Below, one piece after another: positions 12,173-22,860 of a DNA stretch of 64,000 nt (position 1 is its first letter; each line of letters begins with the position of its first letter). The notes below the pieces were generated by a model. It had not been told where the DNA came from and ran no database searches. It saw only the letters and a program-made list of their open reading frames with translations. Location of the stretch: contig NC_070569.1 of NCBI RefSeq assembly GCF_026914185.1, positions 5,580,001 through 5,644,000 on the forward strand. Reading direction: 5' to 3'. Position numbers and translations under genes: made by a program. Origin of the DNA: Puccinia triticina. Lineage: Eukaryota; Basidiomycota; Pucciniomycetes; Pucciniales; Pucciniaceae.

Positions 12173-12927
12173 CAAATGTGAGGGATTTTGGCTCCAGGGC
12201 AGCTCCTGAGTGAGGTGTTTTTGCTGGCTTGGGCTGTGCAAAATGAGGAAGATGGAGTGGCTGTGTACATTGTATGCAAGGAGTGCATAAATGAGGTGAG
12301 GCTGTGCCAGATGATGTCATAATTTATGCAAGGGGTGCATAAGCTGTGCGGAGAATGATCAGGTGATGTAATAAGACCAAACAGAGTGGTTAGAAGAAAC
12401 TAGAATGTGGGGAACCATTCAGTTGGAGGGGCACAGCCTGCAGGGGCAGTGCTGCATGATGCCATGTGCAAACAAATCCAAACCAATATATGTAGTGGGG
12501 ATAGAATGGTGCGGGGAAAGGTGACTCAAGGTGCCTGACAGGTGGTTGACTGGGTGCTACAGGTTTTCCAAAGGGTCTAACTTCCAGTGTAGCCGGGCTC
12601 CAGTGGGAACTAGGGGTTAATTTAGCTGTAGAGTCCATTTATGGTGTCCAGTGGGTGGTATCTTGAGGCCTTCTACAGTCAAAACCGCGAAGGGCATACC
12701 TGCCTAGGGGCATAACCTGCTTAAGGGCATAGCCACGGGTGTCTCCCCACTTTGGGGCGGGCCAAATTTTAGTACATACCGCATAACGTCATAGGGCATA
12801 CCTACCAAGGGCAACCCCGCCTCTGTAAAGGCATACTTTTCCCATGAGAATTTCAGATCAAGTAGTCCAATCGTCACCAAAAAGGCTCTGAGGCACCAAG
12901 ATTACTTGTTTTTCACATCTGAATTTT

Positions 12928-13452
12928 TTGAAAACTATCACCAACTCACCAAAACATCTCTTTCCACCAAGCCAGAACCCCATGCTATCAATCAAAGAGC
13001 TGAACACTGCTTTCTTCAAGCTTCTAAGGGATAATGAAACAGTCTATATCACGAATGTTGCAAACACCGCTCATCTTCATCTCACTCCTGAACGGCCCAG
13101 CATGGACGATGCAACAGTTGAAAGTGAAGATATCGAGATCCACATCCTTGAAGAACATTACAAGAAGATGAAAATTGAATATAAATCAATCCAAAGCAAA
13201 CTTTTATCAAAGATCAACCAAGGTCAGGCTCTTACCGATAAAGAAGAAGAGTGGCTTGATGGAGACGGTAATCTGGTTGATGCTGAGCGATTGATTGTGC
13301 GGCTTGTGTCCTTATCCTGCGGATCCACTTTGAAGCTTGTTTCTGAAGAAGCGTACACGCTGAGAAAGATTTGTGAATTCAGTCCATCACCCAAGCAGGA
13401 GAATGCATCAAGTTCGAGCGGAAAACAAGATGGACCGAAAAAAAAGCGTTGA
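12928..13452 (+). CDS. accessory ORF of the pogo-like element, 174 aa
   Basis: The intact frame has 174 residues and ends in a basic KKKR tail. The middle is charged and helical-looking (IEIHILEEHYKKMKIEYKSI), with an acidic stretch around TDKEEEWLDGDGN. I do not recognise a domain. It sits upstream of the transposase on the same strand, and the next ATG (13483) follows 30 bases after the stop. It could be a separate DNA-binding or regulatory protein, or the N-terminal part of a once-continuous transposase. Given the decay of the neighbouring transposase, function in this copy is doubtful. Confidence 0.5.
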   Translation: MKTITNSPKHLFPPSQNPMLSIKELNTAFFKLLRDNETVYITNVANTAHLHLTPERPSMDDATVESEDIEIHILEEHYKKMKIEYKSIQSKLLSKINQGQALTDKEEEWLDGDGNLVDAERLIVRLVSLSCGSTLKLVSEEAYTLRKICEFSPSPKQENASSSSGKQDGPKKKR

Positions 13453-13482
13453 ACGATGGCGGAAAAAAATATATGAACAAAA

Positions 13483-15340
13483 AGGCTGATAATCCAAAGG
13501 AAAACAAGAAAGAAGGAAAGAAATCAAACAAGAGGAAAGCTGCCGAGTCTTTGAAACCAGCCGATTCACAAACTAAAGTCAATGTTGCAACTTATTCGCA
13601 GAAGGTTGAGGTGCTTGACTGGTACCATAAGAACGGAAAGAACCAGTCGAAGACGGCGGAACATTTTAAAAATGTCTATCCAGCTCTCAACATCAAACAG
13701 CCGCTTCTCTCAAAATGGCTGAAATCTGAAGAAAACATTTGACTTAAAAATTCTCAGAGCGCCCACCCGTCAACCAAGAAAGTACAACAGATTTCTTATC
13801 CAAAAGTCAAAGCCTCACTTGCAGAATGGATGACTCAAGCAATCCATTGCAACATGACAGTAACCGGAGATTTCATCAAAGCAAAATGGCGTGATTTTGC
13901 TTGCCTCGCTGGAATACCAAGCGAAGACTGGCTGAAGCTAAGCGCTGGCTGGCTAGAATCTTTCAAAAGACGACATCAACTGAAGAGTTATTGAAAACAC
14001 AGTGAAGCTGCGTCCGCTGATATTACCATTGTTGAGTCGGAGGTGGAAAGGCTAAACGAAATAACCAAAGATTATCCTTTGAAGGATATCTTTAACATGG
14101 ATGAAACAGGACTTTTTTATTTGTATGTTTCTTCTTCTTTCCTTTCTTCCAAATGGCACATTCTCAAGTTGTATGTTTCTTTAGAATGCCTCCTGATACA
14201 GGATTAGCATTCAGCAAAAGCCACGGTGTGAAAGCAAATAAAACTTGGATGAATCTAGCTCTGACATGCAATGCCAATGGGACCGAGAAGTTACCAGTTC
14301 TATTCATTGGAAAATACAAAAGTCCTCGATGTTTCAAAAAAAAGCAAGCGCGTGATTATGGTTACGAGTACTACAACAATGGAAACGCTTGGATGACTTC
14401 AGAAATATTCGAAAATTGGCTCTTGACCTGGAATTCAAAACTCAGAGCTGAAAAGAGAAGCATATTGCTCCTTGTTGACAACTTTTGAGGACATACTGTA
14501 CCGGAAGCTGGTGTTTCTAACATTAGAATTGAATTCTTTCCGCCGAATCTTACCAGTCACGTTCAGCCGCTCAATGCCGGAATAATTAAGTGCCTCAAAT
14601 CACATTATTGCAAAAAGGCAATCTCTTGATCTATCACCGTATTCACCGAGCTCAAGGACACAAAGAGTGCCAGCAACATTTTCAATGTCAATCAGTTAGT
14701 TGCCATGAAAATGGCAACACAAGCTTGGGAAAATGTTTCTCAAGCTACAATCTCAAACTGCTGGGGAGCAACTAAGATCACCATTCAAGCTACCGAGAAC
14801 TACTCTGAAAAAGTCAATCAAGAAATCGAAGATACAGCCAAGTTAATTGAGAGACAGCTCGACACTCTACAGCAGATTGGTTTAGTCGCTCCAGTAAATC
14901 GGATGTTGATCAACCACCTTCTCAATCCTGAAGGAGAGAATACCGAGGCAGCTAGAGTCTGGTCAAACGAGGAGATCTTTGAGCTCATCAAAGAGGAGAG
15001 CAGACAGGAGAGCGACAATTCAAATGAACCTACAACAACCAAACCACCCGTCAAGCGACCAACTAAGACAGAAATGCTCCGGCATGTTTCACAAGCATTA
15101 CTTTATCTTGAAGACCAACCCAAGCATGACAATCTCATTGCCAACTTGGAAGAATTTCAGCAAGAATTACTGAAAGCAATACATTTCGGAGGAACTCAGG
15201 CGGAAATAAAGGATTATTTCAAACCCGTGGCCGTTCCGAACTCAACTTCTCAACCCAAATCAAACTCCAGTGCAGCAAAATCTCCGTCAACTTCCAAAGC
15301 TCTTCCAGATGACCTCACAGTTATCAATCATGTAGAATGA
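13483..15340 (+). pseudogene. pogo/Tigger-type DDE_1 transposase, four TGA stops
   Basis: Cut-and-paste transposase remnant. In order: a basic N-terminus; a psq/CENP-B-type helix-turn-helix (VATYSQKVEVLDWYHKNGK ... LLSKWLKSEEN, about 13585-13738); a second HTH region with WLESFKRRHQLKSY (about 13950-13991); and the DDE_1 core with FNMDETGLFY (first Asp), LLLVDNF (second Asp, about 14478) and SHVQPLNAGI (about 14550). A short intron is likely at about 14125-14184 (GTATGT...TTTAG). In-frame TGA codons occur at 13740, 13992, 14486 and 14627, each preceded by T. The frame after 14627 stays open to 15340. Intact apart from those stops; inactive in this copy. Confidence 0.8.
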
Positions 15341-15902
15341 ATGATTTTTTCAGACTAGCTTGTTTCTTATCATAAATTTCATCACTTGTGTCTACACAAA
15401 GCCAGCATACAAGCTGCTTCTTACCAAAAAATGAAAATATACCGCTCATTTGTTTTGTTGAAAAAAACCTGTCTAAGGGCATAAATGTATGCCCATAGAC
15501 AGTTTTTTCTAATGTCATATGTATGCCCTTATGGAAGTTTTTCTAGATAGGCATAGTCTGTCTAAGGGCATATAAAAGGTGCTCTCCCGAGGGGTATGCC
15601 CTTAGACGGTTTTGACTGTACATATACATGAGAAAAACTTTTGATTTTTCACATTTTTGAGTACCACAACATGATAAATGGAGGACTTCCTGCTGATCTT
15701 GAAATCCAGATCTGAGCCTATAGATTTCAGATTAAGGATTGCCAAGTGATACCTGGCACCCACGGCCGTATGGCAGGTACCTGCCCGCAGGTGCAGGTGT
15801 TGGCATTTGGAAAAAAAAACCAGGTACCCGGGCACCTGTGGTCAACACCCGCCACTATATTGTGGATAAAGGTGCCACAGCACCCCTCTTGATGACCGGT
15901 CG

Positions 15903-16087
15903 GTGTTGTATACAAAATGGGAAAATCCAAAGTTTTCTCTCATAAGTATATTTCACCCATAGAAGGCCTCAAGATACAACCAAACAGACCCCATAATCAG
16001 ATTCTACGGCCAAATTAACCCCTAGTCACAATTGGAAGTGTAACTGGAGCCCCACTGCACTGGAAGTAGACCCTCCGGACAACCTGT
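15903..16087 (+). repeat. LTR2 5' fragment
   Basis: Begins TGTTGTATACAAAATGGG and continues AAGGCCTCAAGATAC...CCCCTAGTCAC, matching the first 180 bp of the LTR2 copies at 29657 and 15671. It breaks off at 16087, exactly where the next element starts. Confidence 0.5.
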
Positions 16088-17308
16088 TAGAGATGGGCGC
16101 CACGCATCCGGGTACCCGTGCGTGTTTGGATACCCGCGGTCGATTTTAGCCATTTTCTGGCATCCGCATCCGCATCCGCATCTGACAGCGGGTACCCGCG
16201 CGCCTGGGCTGATACCCGCGCGGGTATCTTTGGATAACCGCTCCTCAAAACGTGCTTACCGGTTGACTGCTGCATATGTCAATCAACCGGGAGGCACTTC
16301 TCCTGGCTGTCGACCAGGGGGGACTTCTCTTGGTCGACTGCTGCATAAATCTGTCGTCCAGGAGGGACGCCTCCCGGTTAACTGCTTGATATGGCTGTTG
16401 ACCGGGAGGGACTCCTCCCGGTTAACTGCTTGATATGGCTGTTGACCGGGAGGGACTCCTCCCGGTTGACTGCTTGATATGGGAAGGGACTCCTCCCGGT
16501 AGACTCCTTGATATAGGGAGGGACTCCTCCCAGTCAATTGCTTGTTATGACTGTTGACCGGGAGGGATTGTTGAGTTATGGTTCTCAGGTTTTCTTTGTT
16601 CTTTTTCTGCTTTACACATTTCATCCACATGTTACACCTAGTTTCACATGTATGTAGTATACCTGGGCCCAGCGGACGTGGAAGGACTCTTTCCTCATCC
16701 TTCCACTACCATCTCCACTCGACCCGCATTGTGTCCGCTGGTCTCAGGTACAGTAGTCTCATCTTTCCTTTGTTTCTCTCTCTCTTCTTTCCTCTTTCTC
16801 TTTCTTTTCTCTCTTATGTTCTATCCATATCTGATGTGTAATGATAATATCCTTCCACTACCATCTCCACTCGACCCGCATCGTGTCCGCTGGTCTCAGT
16901 CTCAGCTCTGTCTAGCTCATCAGGGATTCCTCCCGGTTGACTGGTGTGTATAGTCGTCCCTCCCGGTCGACTGGTATGTCTAGTTGTCAACTGGGAGGGA
17001 CTCCTCTGGTCCACTAATTGATATGCCTGTCGACCGGGAAGGACTCATCCCGGTCAACTATTGTATGTTGCTGTCGACTGGGAGGGACTCTCCCCAATCA
17101 ACAGCAACATAGAACGGCTTTATGGCTGCCGACCGCTGCAGCTTCCATACCCTAGGGAGAGCAGATACCCGCCGGAATACACGGGTACCCGCTGGATTCT
17201 GCCGGAATCTCAGACATCCGCATCCGCTGGCGGATACCCAAGGGCCTCCAGCGGGTACCCGCCAGCAGATAGCGGATACCCGCAACGGGTTACGTGCGCC
17301 CATCTCTA
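16088..17308. mobile_element. TAGAGATGGGCGC-ended element (hAT-type MITE)
   Basis: Inverted ends TAGAGATGGGCGC at 16088 and GCGCCCATCTCTA ending at 17308, followed on both sides by GGGTACCC-rich palindromes. Such TAGRGATG starts are typical of fungal hAT elements. The 8 bases outside each end do not match, so there is no target duplication and the two ends may have been joined by rearrangement. The interior holds the minisatellite at 16296-17110 and no transposase. Confidence 0.45.
16296..17110. repeat. minisatellite of palindromic GACCGGGAGGGACTCCTCCCGGT units
   Basis: About 46-bp units built on TGTTGACCGGGAGGGACTCC followed by TCCCGGTTGACTGCTTGATA, best preserved at 16370-16560 and again at 16920-17100. 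Within the gap a 52-bp block (ATCCTTCCACTACCATCTCC...) occurs twice, at about 16697-16748 and 16848-16899. Confidence 0.65.
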
Positions 17309-17439
17309 CTTGGCAATCCTTATTTCAGAGTTCACAGAGAATATTGGTCCCCAAAGCTCCCTGAAGTAACCCAGAGTTCCAGATTCCCCTGCAAAATCTG
17401 GAATTCCTGATTTGTTCAAAGTCAAAGGAAAGTCCTTCA

Positions 17440-18662
17440 ATTACACTTTGCAATGGGCAGGCATTGTAAAACTGGAGGGGAGCTGAAAAATGGTCTCTTT
17501 GCAAGGCTCATTTCAGCTGATGTGAACATGAAATTCAGGATTTCACTGAGATTCCAATGTTTCAACCACTCTTCTCCTGTAAACATGAATGGAGTGGCAT
17601 GTTTGAATAGAAATACATTGTAGGTGCTATAAGTAGACTAAATACAAAAGTGGTCAATATGTGGGAGCAACACTGAAACACAATGAATAAAACACATGCA
17701 CAAGACTGTGACATATCTGACAAGGAAAGAGGGAGATCAAAGATGAGTGAAATTCCATCAACATGTCAGCAACAAAAAAAAGGACTTCAAGGGGCACCAG
17801 GCCCCAAAAAAATTGAAAAACAGGTAGAAAGAAACTGGATGACTTCCTGTTGTCATTTAGAGAGCTCTAGATGCCCCTCTAAATCCTAAATTAAGAAACC
17901 TATCAAAAACTCAACCAGTGCACATTTCATTAATGAACTGTGGTGTTAGGAAAACATTTCCCTTTTTGTCAAAAATTAAGAATTTGGGTGTGTAAATTGA
18001 GATCTGGGAAGCTCCCAGACTCGACGGGAAGCCCTCCACTCTATGATGTTGAGCATAGTTTTCTCCTGCAACACGTTATTGCCCAGTGAGAAATGGCTGG
18101 TGCAGAAAGGATTGAAAAATGTCATTTTTTACTGTTGCGGGGTCAACATCCTTCGGAGGGTCCTTGCGGGACGTCCCCTCCAATAGAGGGACTTGGTCCT
18201 AACTTAACTAAGTCCGAAGTTGGAGGCGCGAAGCGCCTCCACCGGAGGGACTTATGCGGTATCGGTGATTTAGGGCTGAGAGCAACGGCCAAAAACCAAC
18301 TCCCCAACAAATGTTGCTATAGCTCCATAACCCCCGGTGTTTCCACCAAAGTTTTTGGATAATCTGAAAGCCATACATCTTGGCTAATTTTTGATGCACT
18401 TTCATGTCACATTTCTACCTGCCCCACCTCTTAAAAAAACATCAAAAACTCAGCTGTCTTAGCTGTCATGGGGTTTTCTCAATTCTACATTGACCACATT
18501 GTACGATTGGGCACCAGCAAGAGCCACCAGAAAAGGGTATGATATACCCAGCCTTCTGATGATTCTAAGTCTGAATGTAGAGGGTGATTACACAAAAACA
18601 GAACCACCCAGAGGCCCTGAATGTTGATGTACCTCTCAGGCCAAAATCACCTGTAAGGCTTA
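17440..18662. other. no gene; short foldback at 18137-18260
   Basis: No recognisable gene. Two MITE-like ends (near 18025) and a foldback of ggagggactt type (GGAGGGTCC, GGAGGCGCGAAGCGCCTCC at 18211-18240, TTGGTCCTAACTTAACTAAG) are present. The last bases before 18661 are host for the next transposon. Confidence 0.4.
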
Positions 18663-18868
18663 CAGCTAACCCAGGAGAGCTTGCAACTTGGCGCGCAAAC
18701 TCCGAGACTTTGTGCCGCAGCGGCCAGACTTGTCCGCAGCTCCAGACATCCGTGCGCGCGGACCGTGCCCGGGGGAACCCGGGGGAGGAGCCTGCAGGAG
18801 AGCTGCCTGCCGCCGACCCAAACCCTGCCTGCCGCCACCACCAACCCACCACCCACCACCGCCGAATC
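18663..18868 (+). repeat. left 206-bp terminal inverted repeat
   Basis: GC-rich TIR, starting directly after TA. It matches 22653-22858 in reverse over its whole length and diverges immediately inside (GAATCCATC versus GAATCGACT). Proline-rich frames inside it appear on both ends and are by-products of the repeat. Confidence 0.88.
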
Positions 18869-19057
18869 CATCAACCCCGCCACCGCCACCCCCAGTAAAA
18901 TCAACCCCAACGGTCCTTTGGAACCATTGTGCCATTGGGGAACAATCCAACACGCGTGAGTTATTTTGGTTTATCATCATCATGTGTGGGCCTTTTCTCA
19001 CCACGAACTAATTTCTATGCCGCAATTGATCATTTCCGTAAAAGTAGCAGGTTCGGG

Positions 19058-20842
19058 ATGGACAATAACTCCCGTTATCGTTCAGTTTCACCGTCCGAAT
19101 ACCGCGAATGGTTCCACCACCCACTGACGCCGCCTGCCGACAGACACGTGCCCTTGCTTTTTGATGGCACTGCTCACTTGGTCGTGGATCGCAACCGCCG
19201 CCGGGACGCCTTCATACGAAGCCAGCAAAGACCGTCTCACGTCGACCCATCACTCTCGGGCTTACCTCCAGCTTCACCAGCCACCAGCCGATCGAGCGCA
19301 GCCACCAGCCGATCGAGCGCAGCCACCAGCCGATCGAGCGACTTGATACTATCTCAATCATTGGCTACCAACTCTCAACAACACAGCCAGGCACTTCCCA
19401 ATTGTGCAGGATCCACTTCGGGCCGCCCTGAGGTTCCCATAAGTATCGAGTTCATCCTATTTACGCCCCTTCCCAAACCTCCTGCTGCAAACCCCCGCAA
19501 GCGACGAAGCCTAGCTGGTTCCATTGGCCCCCAATACAATAAAGTCGAATCGGAACCTGGCAAGCTGATGATCAACTGGGACACTCACAACTACGATCTC
19601 GAGAGTTTCAAAGCTGCGGCAATCAATGAGATTGAACACAGCGAAGACGAGGGGCTTGGATTCTTTGCCCGAGCCCAAGCTCTAAAAGGTAACATTGTTT
19701 GGAATGCGATTATCCCAAATGGACGCGTGTTTTCAGCAGCCCAAAAAAAAAGGATCGATTCCGATGAGATATTCACCCAGTTCCTCCTGGTTGCCGAGGG
19801 CACTCCGGAAAGCCGCCAGATTATATGTCGCTTGGTCCAGAAAGATCCGATAGTTGTAGCTCAGGTAAGTGGCTTTTTCCTGTCCACCTCAACCCAGTCG
19901 GAATGTCTCATTGACCTCATTTTGTGTGATATTTTAGAAAGAATCTGCCTACAAACACCTCAGGACCATGCATGCCGGTCCCAGCTCTGAAGAAACTCCA
20001 TCCGATGGGCCCTCTGCAGGTGCACAGGAAGCGGCTTCCCTCACGGACTTGGTGCAGCAACTTGGCTGTATCCACGAACCCGCTGAACACCTGACTAGAA
20101 GTCACGAGGTCGGCGTGTTCATCAATCCCGAGAACCCCAACGAGTTTTTCAAGATGACTCCCAAGCAAATTGCTATGTGGGCCAAAGCGATTGTGAGTGT
20201 GTTCTATTCCCTTTATTCCCTTGGGATGTATGGCTGAGGATCTGATCTGACTGCTCATGAGATTCATAGAAGACCAACCCCGGCCAAGTCACCCTCCGTG
20301 TTCCCCCAAAATCGGACAGCTTTCAATTTCAGACCAAGGAGGATGTACCGCCGCCTCAAGCTCCAGTTCACCCCACACTTCCAGCTCCCGTTTCGGCCGC
20401 GTTTCAGTATCCAACAACGTCGGCCGGATTCCAATATCCAACACAGTTTGGATTTTCAATGCCTCCGGGAGTGTTCTTGAACCCAATGCAACTGGCCGCC
20501 TCGCAACTGGCCGCCTCGAACTCAATGACCGGCCCGACCGGCCCCAGCACCCCAGAACATCCCACCCGGGCTTTGTCACCAATAACCCCTCCAAGCGGCG
20601 AGGACCACAGCCTCGAGGATTTCCTCGAATTTGCACACGTCAATCCAGATTCCCCCGGAGTCATTGAGGGGATCGGAACCCTTGGGATCACTCACTGGAC
20701 TATGTTCAAGTCCTTCAGTTCTGACGAGCTTGCCAGCAGAGGTATCCCCAAAGGCCCCGCCCGATCCATTGTCTCATCTGCAAAGAAATATGCGCATCAC
20801 TTAATGAAGGTTTCTAGAAACCAGGGTTCTAGAAACCAATAA
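19058..20842 (+). CDS. transposon accessory protein, 544 aa, SAM-like C-terminus
   Basis: Exons 19058-19864, 19938-20192 and 20270-20842 sum to 545 codons. An upstream in-frame start at 18929 (43 residues longer, non-ATG or weak) is possible, but ATG 19058 is chosen. The N-terminus is Ser/Pro-rich with a 21-bp tandem triplication at 19282-19344 (ATSRSSA repeats). A conserved-looking middle follows: PNGRVFSAAQKKRIDSDEIF and SRQIICRLVQKDPIVVAQ. The C-terminus (about residues 485-530) reads LGITHWTMFKSFSSDELASR GIPKGPARSIV (two adjacent pieces), a SAM-like helical pattern. No nuclease, helicase or membrane motif is visible. It lies inside the TIRs, convergent with the transposase, so it is likely mobilised with it and may modulate transposition. 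The family appears to be a rust-specific one, but I cannot confirm this without a search. Confidence 0.75.
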
Positions 20843-21341
20843 GTATCTTACTCCCCCGATCCATTCTTATGTACTCCTTTTCCTTATTGTTTCAAAGTCA
20901 TCAATACATTGTAGCTCCAGCATTCTAGCCTCCTTCCGACCATCTCTTTATGTAAATTCTAACCTCCTTCTGACCATCTCTTTTTGTAAATAAAACTGGT
21001 TAACGTTGTTATAATCAATAGTCCATTTGAAGGAGCAATCAATAGTCCATTTGATTGGTCCAAGATGAGTTTGCGCATCACATGGGTCTCTTGGAACGGG
21101 AGGATCTCAGCAGACCCGTTTTCCCAATGAAGTCTCAATCTTGTGGTGGATCTCAGCAGACCCGTTTTCCCAATGAAGTCTCAATCTTGTGGTTAATTAC
21201 ATCCGGAGTCAGATAAATATGCAGAAAAACCAAATGTTAAGTCAAAGAATCGAGCACATTGATTACAAAGTAATGTTACAAAGAATTGAGCAAGTTGTTT
21301 ATCAATACAAAAAAACGGGCAGCCGGTAGTCCGGGGATCCA
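20843..21341. other. convergent spacer between the two transposon genes
   Basis: Holds the two 3' ends and a 46-bp unit repeated twice in perfect tandem (21102-21147, 21148-21193, starting GGATCTCAGCAGACCC). A shorter duplicated phrase, AATCAATAGTCCATTTGA, occurs at about 21015-21053. No gene. Confidence 0.5.
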
Positions 21342-22445
21342 TTAATCGGTGTAACCAGACCCTCGGAACAGGCCTCGCATGAGTTCGTCGGTGAAAACAA
21401 GCCTTGCAAAGGCCTCGATTGCCTCCCCATCGGTTTCGCCCCCATCAAGTTCGCCATATTGTCTGAGTGATGATTTTAACACACTAAAACCCTTTTCAAT
21501 TGGGTTCAGGTCGGGGGAGTAGGCCGGAAGATAGATCAGCAGACAGCCGTGATCCTCGACTATGCGTTCGATGTTCCCGTTGTGATGGATTTGCGCATTA
21601 TCCATCACAACGATGCTTTGGGGTCCTGGGTATGGATTCATATTTGGAAGCTTCAAAAAAAAAAGTGGTCAGTTAGGATGCCGCGCGCAGAATCCATCAA
21701 GCTACTCACCAACACATGCTCTAAGTATGTCTCGAAATCGATTCGCTTGACAGTTTCAGACTGTATCATCACTGCAACCAGCCCGCTCAGGGCCACCGCT
21801 GGGATTAAATTGAAGCGGTGGGTAGCCCGCGCTACCGGGAGCCGTGACGTCCTCTCACCCACTTGAGCCCAACCCCGAGTGCGGATCACTGCATCCAAAC
21901 ATACCCCGCTTTCATCTTTCAGAGAGGGAGGGTGTTAGCTACTATATACAAATAAAAATTCAGAGAGAGAAGAAATAAAACTGACCAGTGAAGACGAGGC
22001 ATTCAGGCTCAAAGTTGGCCATCAAAAGGAGGTACTTGGCTCGTTGAGTCCGGTCTTGATTCGGATTTACCTTACGCATAGTTTTTTGACTCATTTGGAG
22101 GCGTCCATGAAGCTCGTTTGAGATGGTTTGGACTGAGATTTGGAGGTTGCATTCGGTGGATAGTGCCTGCTGAATTTCTTGTAGGTAGATCGTTGGGTTG
22201 TCGGTGACTAGCTCCAAGAGAAACAATCGTTCTTCTTCACTGAGAGCCAAAGGGCGCCCCCTTTTTTCGTACGTTTCGGGATCGACGACAACCGAACGAG
22301 TCTTTTCGTATAGAACACACCACCGTCGGAGGGAATCAGAACTAACCTCAGATCCATTTGCCGCGTTGATTTCGGCAAGTGGTTTTCCATCAAGGGCTGC
22401 CCGAACAACGATGAATTTGAAGGAGGCTGAATACTTGACAAACAT
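21342..22445 (-). CDS. Tc1/IS630-type DD34E transposase, 324 aa
   Basis: Cut-and-paste transposase. Exons on the minus strand are 22445-21986, 21915-21710 and 21650-21342, which sum to 325 codons. Start is ATG 22445 (MFVKYSASFKFIVVRAALDG); an upstream in-frame ATG at 22481 would add 12 residues. Domains: an N-terminal homeodomain-like HTH (about residues 1-60), a second HTH with RGRPLALSEEERLFLLELV, then the DDE core. The catalytic triad is visible: VFTDES (first Asp), SIVVMDNAQIHH (second Asp) and SPDLNPIEKGF (Glu), with 34 residues between the second Asp and the Glu, hence DD34E. All motifs are intact. It probably binds the 206-bp TIRs and inserts at TA. Its partner gene at 19058-20842 points toward it. 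Confidence 0.9.
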
Positions 22446-22652
22446 GGTGTCTAGAGGAGGGATCAGCTTTGTGACATTCAAGGGAAATCAAATAGGAACA
22501 TACCTGTGAGAGAATCCAAGCTGCAATGTCAGTGGCGACTGCTGGGTTTGATGATGGTGGTGGTGGCTGGATTCGACAGCGGCGGTGGATGGAATGGACA
22601 ACGGGGATGGATGAAATTGGTGGCGGTGGCAGGCTGGCGTCGCTCGGCAGTC

Positions 22653-22858
22653 GATTCGGCGGTGGTGGGTGGTGGGTTGGTGGTGGCGGCAGGCAGGGTT
22701 TGGGTCGGCGGCAGGCAGCTCTCCTGCAGGCTCCTCCCCCGGGTTCCCCCGGGCACGGTCCGCGCGCACGGATGTCTGGAGCTGCGGACAAGTCTGGCCG
22801 CTGCGGCACAAAGTCTCGGAGTTTGCGCGCCAAGTTGCAAGCTCTCCTGGGTTAGCTG
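22653..22858 (-). repeat. right 206-bp terminal inverted repeat
   Basis: Reverse complement of 18663-18868. It ends in CTG before TA at 22859-22860. Confidence 0.88.
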
Positions 22859-22860
22859 TA

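Larger units (their letters stand above)
12676..15618 (+). mobile_element. pogo/Tigger-like DNA transposon (decayed)
   Basis: The termini CAGTCAAAACCGCGAAGGGC (12676) and, in reverse at 15618, CAGTCAAAACCGTCTAAGGG are flanked by TA (12674-12675, 15619-15620). AAGGGCATA motifs repeat near both ends (12685-12830; 15470-15610). It carries an N-terminal ORF (12928-13452) and a DDE transposase frame (13483-15340) broken by four TGA codons. It landed inside an LTR2 copy. A 178-bp deletion derivative of the same family lies at 45963-46140. Confidence 0.8.
11788..15671 (-). mobile_element. LTR2 copy, minus strand, split by pogo element
   Basis: Reading the minus strand, the LTR begins at 15671 with TGTTGTGG and a block matching 29657-29720, is interrupted by the pogo-like element at 12676-15618 (TA target), and continues from 12675 (AAGGCCTCAAGATACC...) to 11788 (...GAGTCTTACA). 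The same order is seen on the plus strand at 29657-30322 plus 37695-38020. A TATA box lies at about 12162-12172. Without the insertion the LTR is about 0.94 kb. No clear target duplication is present. Confidence 0.6.
15680..17439. repeat. GGAGGACTTCC MITE split by about 1.6 kb of insertions
   Basis: The left piece (15680-15733, GGAGGACTTCCTG...CAGATTTCAGAT) and right piece (about 17320-17439, ...CTGCAAAATCTGGAATTCC... to AAAGTCCTTC) align to the intact copy at 10905-11077. Between them lie GGTACCTGC-rich sequence, an LTR2 fragment and a TAGAGATGGGCGC element. Confidence 0.45.
18663..22858. mobile_element. two-gene Tc1/IS630-type transposon, 4,196 bp
   Basis: The ends CAGCTAACCCAGGAG and CTCCTGGGTTAGCTG are flanked by TA (18661-18662, 22859-22860). 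The TIRs are 206 bp (18663-18868 and 22653-22858) and appear identical by eye. Inside are two convergent genes, both with open frames: an accessory protein on the plus strand (19058-20842) and a DD34E transposase on the minus strand (22445-21342). The central spacer carries a perfect 46-bp tandem duplication (21102-21147, 21148-21193). Removing the element rejoins a host palindrome of the ggagggactt type. No stops or frameshifts were seen, so the insertion looks recent. Confidence 0.88.

Noticed and set aside
10177..17110. CRISPR-like arrays of short repeats
   Set aside because: Units are contiguous or palindromic MITE pieces without unique spacers of constant length, and the genome is eukaryotic.
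18666..19011. Proline-rich frames at 18666-19011 and again at 22390-22901
   Set aside because: They are the same sequence in the two terminal inverted repeats, read in several frames; no family resemblance.
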